From SVFI01 sp045588655 (GTDB taxonomy: Bacteria; Bacillota; Clostridia; Lachnospirales; Lachnospiraceae), in the NCBI GenBank assembly GCA_045588655.1, contig JAZNEP010000005.1:1-27675 (forward strand): a DNA stretch of 27,675 nt. Direction: 5' to 3'. The first letter of the stretch is position 1. The number at the start of each line of letters is the position of its first letter. A model generated the notes under the pieces. The model did not search any database and had not been told where the DNA came from. It worked only from the letters and a program-made list of their open reading frames with translations. The translations under genes and the position numbers were made by a program. Below, one piece after another: positions 21,996 through 27,675 of this stretch.

Positions 21996-24071
21996 TTGGG
22001 AGAGATTGTACTTGCTGTTTACTATGTGCTTGCCCTGGTGACAGCTTTATTTTTGGTAAAAGCATATCATAAAGGTACGGTAATCAGTAAAATGCTGGGT
22101 AACGCGATGCTGATGAACTTTTTGATGATTTTGGCATATTCGCTCAATATTACTTCTGAGTATGTGTTTATCAAATCATTCGGATGTTCACTGGCATTTG
22201 TGTTTATGGATGTCATGATTCTGTTTTACTACAATTATACGGTGGCATACATTGGGTGGAAAGAGCGTGTACCGCGCTGGATAAAATATGTATTTTGTGC
22301 ATATATTGTAGTGGATGCGCTATTTCTAATGGCCAATCCGTTTTCACAGGTGGCACTGACATATATAGAAGAGCCGTTTCTAAATGGGATCGTGCTCTCG
22401 TATGTACCGGGCATACCGTTCCATGCACATATTGTATTTAACTATATTATGATTGCTGCCACGATTTGTCTTTTGGCATTTAAATGTGGCGAAGCGCCAA
22501 AGGTATATTTAAAGAGATATTATGGTCCGATTATCGGTATGATTATCACGGTTGTGATCAATTTTGTCTATCTGGCTGGATATATACGCTTACCGATTGA
22601 TCCGACCTTGCTGCTTTACGTTATCGTGGGATTGGTGCTGTATTTCTTTACATTCAACTACCTTCCGAGTGTTACGGTTGCGATTACGCGAAATATGATT
22701 TTGCAGTATATGAAAGATCCGATTATTTTGTTTGACTACGAAGATCGGCTTGTGGCATATAGTGATCAGATGAAGCAGCTCATGCCACAGTATTTGTTTA
22801 AGGAACAGGAAGTGACGATTGACAACTTTGTACAGGAAAACGGGTTCGCAGGACTCAACGGAACAGAGTCGAGTCAAGAGTTTGACTGGGTGTATCAGGA
22901 AAATGAGAAAGCGCGGATTTATCAATGTCAGTTCATCTGTATGAACGACAAAGAGGATAAGCTCATTGGTAAATTGTTCATGTTCCATGATGTGACCGAA
23001 ATGCGTCAGTCGTTCTTTGAACTTGAAAAATCGATGTTGTTTGATTCGATTACCGGATTTTACAATAAACAGAGCTTTATGACACAGATTCCGCAGTGGA
23101 ATATCTCAGATTATTGGCCGGTGTCCGTTGCAGTTTGCAATGTGGATGGTATGAATGCGATCAACGAGGCCTACGGTACGGCGTTTGGTGACGCAGTCAT
23201 GAAAAATATAGCGCGTTATATCAGGCGAAGAGTCGGAGAAAAAGTATTCTGCGCCAAGGTGGATAACGGAGATATGGTCATCGTTCTCGAAGGTACCTAC
23301 AATGCGGACGCGGCCAACCTCATGGAAGCGATCGAACTGGAAATAATCGATTTCTATGAAAATATGCCGGTTTCCATTGAGTATGGAGTGGCGACCAAGT
23401 CAAACGAAGATGTTTCCATGGAAAAGGTACTTCAGGATGCGCGCGCAAGTATGCAGAAAAAGAAGATGCTCAAGGATAAATCAGCAAGTAGTTCCATCGT
23501 GGATTCGTTAAAACAGACCTTGTGTGAGAGCGATTATCAGACCGAGGAGCATGTGGAGCGAACGAGACAGATGGCAGCTCGTCTTGGTCGTGAGATGGGA
23601 ATTTCAGATACAGACATCGGTAGGTTAGAGTTGTTGGCCGTTCTGCATGATATCGGTAAGGTGGCGATTCCACAGGATATCATCAAAAAACAGGGCAAGT
23701 TAACGCAGGAAGAGCGATTAATTATTGAGCAGCATACCGTCAAGGGATATCGTATTGCCAAGAGTTCGCCGGAGCTATCCGATATCGCAGATGGTATTTT
23801 GTCCCACCATGAAAAATGGGATGGCACCGGATATCCAAATGGCTTAAAGGGAGATGAAATTCCGCTGATCGCCAGAATTATATCTGCAGTGGATTCGCAT
23901 GATGTTATGGTACATGACAGACCATATCATAAAGCAATGCCACAGAAAGATGCCATCGAAGAGCTCAAGCGATGCGCCGGAACACAGTTTGACCCTAAGA
24001 TTATTATGGTGTTTGTGCGAATGCTTGAGAGAGAAGAGCTTCCGAAGGAAGCAAAGAAGGCAGGAAAATAA
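21996..24071 (+). CDS. Membrane-bound HD-GYP phosphodiesterase with degenerate GGDEF domain
   Basis: A ~691-residue predicted cyclic-di-GMP (or related dinucleotide) phosphodiesterase. About seven membrane segments (residues ~1-215) resemble the 7TM sensor of histidine kinases. A PAS-like region follows (~230-335), then a GGDEF-like domain (~345-480) in which the signature reads VDNGDMV, so cyclase activity is unlikely. The C-terminal HD-GYP domain (~515-680) is intact: HDIGK near 551 and HHEKWDGTGYPNGLKG near 604. TTG 21996 is preferred because AGGGGG (21982-21987) is 8 bases upstream; TTG 21990 would be only 2 away. The next gene starts 1 base after its stop. It interrupts the spoVA cluster. 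Confidence 0.88.
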   Translation: MGEIVLAVYYVLALVTALFLVKAYHKGTVISKMLGNAMLMNFLMILAYSLNITSEYVFIKSFGCSLAFVFMDVMILFYYNYTVAYIGWKERVPRWIKYVFCAYIVVDALFLMANPFSQVALTYIEEPFLNGIVLSYVPGIPFHAHIVFNYIMIAATICLLAFKCGEAPKVYLKRYYGPIIGMIITVVINFVYLAGYIRLPIDPTLLLYVIVGLVLYFFTFNYLPSVTVAITRNMILQYMKDPIILFDYEDRLVAYSDQMKQLMPQYLFKEQEVTIDNFVQENGFAGLNGTESSQEFDWVYQENEKARIYQCQFICMNDKEDKLIGKLFMFHDVTEMRQSFFELEKSMLFDSITGFYNKQSFMTQIPQWNISDYWPVSVAVCNVDGMNAINEAYGTAFGDAVMKNIARYIRRRVGEKVFCAKVDNGDMVIVLEGTYNADAANLMEAIELEIIDFYENMPVSIEYGVATKSNEDVSMEKVLQDARASMQKKKMLKDKSASSSIVDSLKQTLCESDYQTEEHVERTRQMAARLGREMGISDTDIGRLELLAVLHDIGKVAIPQDIIKKQGKLTQEERLIIEQHTVKGYRIAKSSPELSDIADGILSHHEKWDGTGYPNGLKGDEIPLIARIISAVDSHDVMVHDRPYHKAMPQKDAIEELKRCAGTQFDPKIIMVFVRMLEREELPKEAKKAGK

Positions 24072-24072
24072 C

Positions 24073-24315
24073 ATGCGTGAGATGGAATTTAAGATGGAAA
24101 GACCGGGACTTCTTGAAACCGGTCAAAAAGTGAGCATCACAGAAGGTGTGCTTCCGAGCAGTTATTATTATACGATTGATCCGTCGCTTGCGATGTCCGG
24201 AAATATTCCGTTTCGAGAAAGACTCAAAAGCAGGGAAGGCACAGTCGTTTCTGTGGTCGAAAATGCGAGAGGGTTTTATGTGACAGTTAATTTTTTAGAG
24301 GATGAACCCAAATAA
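24073..24315 (+). CDS. Small hypothetical protein downstream of the HD-GYP gene
   Basis: An 80-residue soluble protein with predominantly beta-type alternation, not recognised. It carries KMERPGLLETGQKVSITEG and ends REGTVVSVVENARGFYVTVNF plus an acidic tail. The layout suggests a small beta-barrel fold. ATG 24073 follows the HD-GYP stop by a single base, with AGGAAA as ribosome site inside the upstream gene, so the two are co-translated. A link to the signalling protein is possible but only positional. Confidence 0.75.
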   Translation: MREMEFKMERPGLLETGQKVSITEGVLPSSYYYTIDPSLAMSGNIPFRERLKSREGTVVSVVENARGFYVTVNFLEDEPK

Positions 24316-24402
24316 AAAGAGCAAAAGGTAGTAACCTAAAAGTAAGAATACATATAGTAACAATTCATATAGTAACAAATCAACAGAAAAGAGGTTAAAC
24401 AC

Positions 24403-24777
24403 ATGAAAAAAATCAGTACAGAAAAAGCACCGTCAGCAATCGGACCATATTCACAGGGAATTGTGGCCGGAAATTTCTTTTTTGCATCCGGACAGATTGC
24501 AATCGTACCTGAAACAGGAGAGCTTGTAGAAAACGATATCGTAGCGCAGACAGAACAGGTAATGAAAAACATTGGCGCATTGCTCGAGGCAGCGGGTGCA
24601 TCGTATGACAAGGTGGTAAAAACAGGATGCTTTTTGGCAGATATGGACGATTTTGCAACCTTCAACGAAATTTATGCAAAATATTTTGTTTCAAAACCGG
24701 CGAGAAGCTGTGTTGCAGTAAAGACACTTCCGAAAAACGTGTTATGCGAGGTGGAAGTGATTGCATATCTTGGATAA
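24403..24777 (+). CDS. ridA: RidA family reactive imine/enamine deaminase
   Basis: RidA hydrolyses reactive enamine/imine intermediates made by PLP enzymes such as threonine dehydratase, protecting the cell. The 124-residue length is standard. Family motifs are visible: APSAIGPYSQGI near the N-terminus, FASGQIAI, KTGCFLADMDDFATFNEIY, and SKPARSCVAVKTLPKNVLCEVEVIA, which carries the substrate-binding arginine (R101) and the conserved glutamate (E116). An AAGAGG ribosome site precedes the ATG. It stands between the HD-GYP pair and spoVAE and is followed by a terminator. Confidence 0.95.
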   Translation: MKKISTEKAPSAIGPYSQGIVAGNFFFASGQIAIVPETGELVENDIVAQTEQVMKNIGALLEAAGASYDKVVKTGCFLADMDDFATFNEIYAKYFVSKPARSCVAVKTLPKNVLCEVEVIAYLG

Positions 24778-24818
24778 TTGAAGTATAAGAAGTATAAGAA
24801 TACAGAAAAAGCAAAGAA

Positions 24819-24853
24819 TAGTAGAGAAGCAGATGTTTCTCTGCTATTTTTTT
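24819..24853 (+). terminator. Terminator between ridA and spoVAE
   Basis: TAGTAGAGAA (24819-24828) pairs with TTCTCTGCTA (24837-24846) with one G-U pair, followed by seven T (24847-24853). The spoVAE ribosome site follows within 8 bases. Confidence 0.85.
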
Positions 24854-24872
24854 GATTTGGAAGGAGAAAAAA

Positions 24873-25238
24873 ATGGATCTGACAAGCTATATAAATGCAT
24901 TCTGGGTCGGTGGACTAATCTGCGCACTGGTTCAGATTTTGATGGAAAAAACCAAATTGATGCCGGGGAGAATTATGGTGCTTTTAGTATGTCTTGGAGC
25001 GCTGCTGAGTTTTCTGGGAATTTATGAACCGTTCACAGAATTTGCCGGTGCGGGTGCATCCGTTCCGCTGATTGGATTTGGAAATGTTCTTATGAAAGGG
25101 GTAAAAGAGGCTGTGGATACCAACGGTTTCCTTGGTATTTTCATGGGCGGTTTTAAAGCAGCTGCGGTTGGCTGCAGCGCAGCACTTGTGTTTGCTTATC
25201 TCGCAAGTATGGTTTTCCGTTCGAAAATAGGAAAATAG
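24873..25238 (+). CDS. spoVAE: Stage V sporulation protein AE
   Basis: A ~121-residue membrane protein of the spore dipicolinic-acid channel. It has about four hydrophobic segments and the SpoVAE(b) signatures YINAFWVGGLICALVQILM, KLMPGRIMVLLVCLGALL and FAGAGASVPLIGFGNVLMKG. ATG 24873 has AAGGAG 6 bases upstream; an earlier TTG in frame (24852) lies in the ridA terminator. It normally sits right after spoVAD but here is 3.3 kb away. With a terminator directly before it, it must use its own promoter or readthrough. Confidence 0.9.
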   Translation: MDLTSYINAFWVGGLICALVQILMEKTKLMPGRIMVLLVCLGALLSFLGIYEPFTEFAGAGASVPLIGFGNVLMKGVKEAVDTNGFLGIFMGGFKAAAVGCSAALVFAYLASMVFRSKIGK

Positions 25239-25252
25239 CCCCCCAAAGGAGC
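25232..25252 (-). terminator. Weak minus-strand terminator after the DUF5721 gene
   Basis: On the minus strand GCTCC (25252-25248) can pair with GGGGC (25242-25238), followed by TATTTTC. It sits between the convergent spoVAE and DUF5721 genes. The stem is only 5 bp with one G-U pair. Confidence 0.4.
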
Positions 25253-25257
25253 GGTTT

Positions 25258-25764
25258 TTAATACTCTTCAAAACCGATTTGCATATGATCCAGGGATTTG
25301 CGGATGGCCTGATCCCAAAGGCGGTCAAGTGATTTGTCCGGAACAAAGGTGTGAAACGCAGTACCGGTTAAGCAGGTAAGCGTCATATGTTCGTAGCGGA
25401 AGGTTAATATAAGCGCCTTGACAAGTGATGGATCCGCCAAAAAATCCGGACTGGCCAGAAGCTTTTGCGTATAAGAATCAGAAGCTTGAAGAACAAACTT
25501 AAAAGAAAGAGGTGTTTTCTCCTCGCCGATAAAATTAGAAATCAGCGCTCGATAGTCGCCCCAAAGAGCAAAATCCTGTGCGAGCGGACAATCCGGCTGC
25601 TGTTTTTCTTCCAAGGAATAATAGTCGGGATGAAGGCGTCCCTCGAGAATAAGAGAAACGTCTTTGGTGATGCTGACTTCCTGCATGGAAAATCGATCAA
25701 AGGATGCGGAGTGTAACAGAGATTGCATCATCTTTTGTGTGTCGGTGATTTTTAATGCGATCAT
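25258..25764 (-). CDS. DUF5721 family protein
   Basis: A 168-residue soluble protein matching what I recall of DUF5721, a family common in Lachnospiraceae with no known function. The N-terminus MIALKITDTQKMMQSLL and the FDRFSMQEVSITKDVSLILEGRL segment are typical. The rest alternates strands and helices (FKFVLQASDSYTQKLL, RYEHMTLTCLTGTAF). An AAAGGAG ribosome site precedes the ATG. It starts 11 bases after the LytTR regulator stop, so the two form an operon. Confidence 0.8.
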   Translation of the reverse strand: MIALKITDTQKMMQSLLHSASFDRFSMQEVSITKDVSLILEGRLHPDYYSLEEKQQPDCPLAQDFALWGDYRALISNFIGEEKTPLSFKFVLQASDSYTQKLLASPDFLADPSLVKALILTFRYEHMTLTCLTGTAFHTFVPDKSLDRLWDQAIRKSLDHMQIGFEEY

Positions 25765-25775
25765 AAAAGACTCCT

Positions 25776-26489
25776 TTAGGTTTCTTCATTGTTATTGTGG
25801 AATAGGCGCTGCATAAGAGAGTATTTCAGCTCTTCTCCGGTGGAGAAGACAATTCCTTTTTTGCTTTCCGAATGAATGTGTGCCGTGTTGACATACAAAT
25901 GGCCGGGGCGGGCAGCAAATTCCGGATAATCGGCAAATTGTTGCTGCAAATTTACCAGACTTCCGCGACATTCATAGATTTCGCCGGTTTCCATATGGTA
26001 GGTGATATGCTCCGGTTGAGGAGTAAAACGTGCATAAAGAATCGTAGCGCTTGAGACATAGTGTGTTTCCGTTTCGGTACGAATTTCAAACAGGTCAAGT
26101 CGGCTTTTTATTTGTTCCAGTTCTTGAGAAATATCACGAATCAGTTGATGAAGACGATCCGCGTGAATCGGTTTGTCCAGGAGAAATACATCGGAGAAGT
26201 AAGGTTCGTATTCCCAAGGTTCTGTTTCATGTTTGCAAATCGTGATAAGTCCCGGTGCATTAAGTTCCTTTATTCGTTGCGCCACAGAAAGCGAATGCGG
26301 GATATCATGATCGAAATCAATCAGGAACATATCGTATTTCATGCAGGCATGCAAAAAAGACGCCTCATCACCGTAGGAGTCTACAAAGAGTGTTCCCACT
26401 TGATCGGAGAGAGCCGTGTTAGCACGTCCAAAAAGTCGTTCGGCGTGTTTGCGGTCAGCCACATTGTCTGCAACAATCGCAATATGCAT
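25776..26489 (-). CDS. LytTR-family response regulator
   Basis: A 237-residue DNA-binding response regulator. The N-terminal receiver-like domain (residues ~1-120) keeps D8, the likely phospho-acceptor D58 (YDMFLIDFDHD) and K106 (FLLDKP), though its first acidic pocket is reduced to ADN. The C-terminal ~100 residues fit a LytTR domain: a strand with FEIRTETETHYVSSATILYARF, GSLVNLQQQFADYPEF and HLYVNTAHI, the positions where LytTR proteins have SL..L and FxRxHRSxxVN. The final motif is weakened. A GGGAGG ribosome site precedes the ATG. No sensor kinase is adjacent. It is followed by the DUF5721 gene. Confidence 0.82.
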   Translation of the reverse strand: MHIAIVADNVADRKHAERLFGRANTALSDQVGTLFVDSYGDEASFLHACMKYDMFLIDFDHDIPHSLSVAQRIKELNAPGLITICKHETEPWEYEPYFSDVFLLDKPIHADRLHQLIRDISQELEQIKSRLDLFEIRTETETHYVSSATILYARFTPQPEHITYHMETGEIYECRGSLVNLQQQFADYPEFAARPGHLYVNTAHIHSESKKGIVFSTGEELKYSLMQRLFHNNNEET

Positions 26490-26515
26490 AAGTAACCTCC
26501 CAATAGTACATGTTT

Positions 26516-26545
26516 GAAAAATCCCCGGACAACAAGGTCCGGGGA
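26516..26545 (-). terminator. Terminator of the argG-DUF1294 unit
   Basis: TCCCCGGAC and GTCCGGGGA (within 26522-26545) form a perfect 9-bp stem. Read on the minus strand it is followed by TTTTTC, as expected for the end of the DUF1294 transcript. Confidence 0.85.
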
Positions 26546-26551
26546 ATCAGA

Positions 26552-26845
26552 TCATAAAATGCTGAACTGAATCGGCGACCGCCACAACAGATAAAGAATG
26601 ACAATCTGCACGATCAGAATAAGTGGCATACCATATAGAAAATACCAGTGCCGGGTCTTATGTCGGAAGAGGAACATACCAAGGGTACTTCCCAGGCTTC
26701 CGCCGAAGATAGCAAACAAAAACAAAGTTGCTTCCGGGATACGCCAGGCTTTCTTTTTGGCCTTTAGTTTGTCTATGCCCATCAGAGCAAATGAGACAAC
26801 ATTCATGATAACGACATATGTGATAAGGATTAACAATACGTCCAT
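26552..26845 (-). CDS. DUF1294 family membrane protein
   Basis: A 97-residue membrane protein with about three hydrophobic segments. It carries the DUF1294 signature FALMGIDKLKAKKKAWRIPE, then FAIFGGSLGSTLGMFLFRHKTRHW. The function of the family is unknown. Start ATG 26845 has AGAGGTAG upstream and lies 12 bases after the argG stop, so it is probably co-transcribed with argG and ends at the terminator just beyond. Confidence 0.9.
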   Translation of the reverse strand: MDVLLILITYVVIMNVVSFALMGIDKLKAKKKAWRIPEATLFLFAIFGGSLGSTLGMFLFRHKTRHWYFLYGMPLILIVQIVILYLLWRSPIQFSIL

Positions 26846-26857
26846 AACTACCTCTGA

Positions 26858-27675
26858 TTATTTGTTGTTTTCGACTTCGTTCATTTTCATTGCACGAACT
26901 TTGGTGGATAAACCAAAGAGGTTGATAAATCCTTCTGCATCATGGTGGTCATATAAATCACCGGTAGTGAAGGAAGCAATGCTCTCATTGTAGAGAGAGT
27001 ATGGAGAAGTAGTACCGGCTTTGATAATGTTACCTTTGTACAACTTAAATTTAACTTCACCTGTTACATATCTCTGTGTGCTTTCGATAAATGCCTGTGT
27101 CGCCTCGCGAAGTGGTGAGAACCATTTTCCTTCGTAAACGATCTGAGCAAAGAGGTTACCCATGTCTTCTTTTACCTTATAAGTGTCGCGGTCAAGGATG
27201 AGTTCCTCAAGCTGCTGATGTGCTTCGTAGAGAATAGTTCCGCCCGGTGTTTCATAAACGCCACGGCTCTTCATACCTACGACACGGTTTTCTACGATAT
27301 CTACAATACCGATGCCATGTTTTCCACCGAGTTTGTTTAATTCGCGGATGATATCAGATACTTTCATTTCTTTTCCGTTTACTGATTTTGGAACGCCGGC
27401 TTCGAATGTCATAGTAACATATTCGCCTTCATCCGGTGCTTTTTCAGGTGTTACACCAAGAACGAGTAAGTGTTCGTAATTTGGCTCGTTGCCCGGCTCT
27501 TCCAGCTCAAGGCCTTCGTGGCTGATGTGCCATAAGTTACGGTCACGGCTATAGGAGCTGTCTGCAGAGAATGGAAGATCGATGCCATGCTGGCGGCAGT
27601 ATTCGATTTCTTCCTCACGGGAATTCATAGTCCATTTTTCATTTCTCCATGCAGCGATAATTTTAAGATCAGGAG
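26858..27675 (-). CDS. argG: Argininosuccinate synthase, 3' part (runs off the right edge)
   Basis: ArgG joins citrulline and aspartate using ATP to make argininosuccinate in arginine biosynthesis. About 271 C-terminal residues are in the window, starting PDLKIIAAWRNEKW, so the N-terminal ATP-binding PP-motif lies outside. Visible family features are the DLPFSADSSYSRDRNLWHISHEG segment, GKHGIGIVDIVENRVVGMKSRGVYETPGG and the C-terminal YSLYNESIASF. The frame is open to the window edge; the internal ATG at 27628 is not the start. No defect is seen. Confidence 0.95.
   Translation of the reverse strand, partial: PDLKIIAAWRNEKWTMNSREEEIEYCRQHGIDLPFSADSSYSRDRNLWHISHEGLELEEPGNEPNYEHLLVLGVTPEKAPDEGEYVTMTFEAGVPKSVNGKEMKVSDIIRELNKLGGKHGIGIVDIVENRVVGMKSRGVYETPGGTILYEAHQQLEELILDRDTYKVKEDMGNLFAQIVYEGKWFSPLREATQAFIESTQRYVTGEVKFKLYKGNIIKAGTTSPYSLYNESIASFTTGDLYDHHDAEGFINLFGLSTKVRAMKMNEVENNK

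Overview
The window looks like a chromosomal segment of a spore-forming Clostridia member, probably Lachnospiraceae. This rests on the spoVA genes, frequent TTG starts with strong AGGAGG-type ribosome sites, and families such as DUF5721 and DUF378. I cannot name the species. The left ~17 kb is AT-rich accessory DNA (a defence island). The right ~10 kb is ordinary chromosome with higher GC.

Bases 1-7.4 kb hold the distal part of a type 1 BREX phage-defence operon: a 5'-truncated pglX, then pglZ and brxL. Just upstream of the truncated pglX a divergent gene starts and runs off the left edge, and there are short inverted repeats. This arrangement suggests a recombinase-switched, phase-variable pglX, but the neighbour is only five codons long here. 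At 7.6-9.2 kb is a three-gene operon (HTH regulator, small unknown protein, possible ADP-ribosyltransferase-like toxin) with a near-consensus promoter whose -10 box is overlapped by a perfect palindrome.

Bases 9.38-17.21 kb look like one inserted element. At its left end lies a duplicated 5' end of a low-molecular-weight protein tyrosine phosphatase (LMW-PTP) gene, and at its right end the intact gene. The copies share the 10-bp core TGCCACGGCA. A second direct repeat (two TTTACCAC boxes plus TTTTGCAGG) lies just inside both ends, and two clusters of 10-bp iterons precede the intact gene. The cargo, left to right, is: a group IIC intron inserted behind a terminator hairpin, with a nonsense-mutated maturase; a 24-bp perfect hairpin; a structured leader RNA with a mini-ORF and terminator directly before a PBECR4-like putative nuclease/toxin; a second, unoccupied copy of the terminator hairpin; a 1078-residue protein with an N-terminal restriction-endonuclease-like domain; and a decayed helicase fragment. 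No integrase is visible inside the element.

Bases 17.18-27.7 kb are core genes: LMW-PTP, a putative manganese/arsenic-type exporter behind a structured leader, spoVAA-AB-AC-AD (spore dipicolinic-acid channel), a minus-strand DUF378 protein, a membrane HD-GYP protein with a degenerate GGDEF domain, a small hypothetical, ridA and a detached spoVAE. On the minus strand follow a LytTR-type regulator with DUF5721, and the 3' part of argG with a DUF1294 gene.

The best candidate for an undescribed system is the leader-RNA/terminator/PBECR4 module at 11.78-12.97 kb. It has the layout of a type III toxin-antitoxin locus or of a translation-coupled attenuator. The 1078-residue nuclease-like protein is next.
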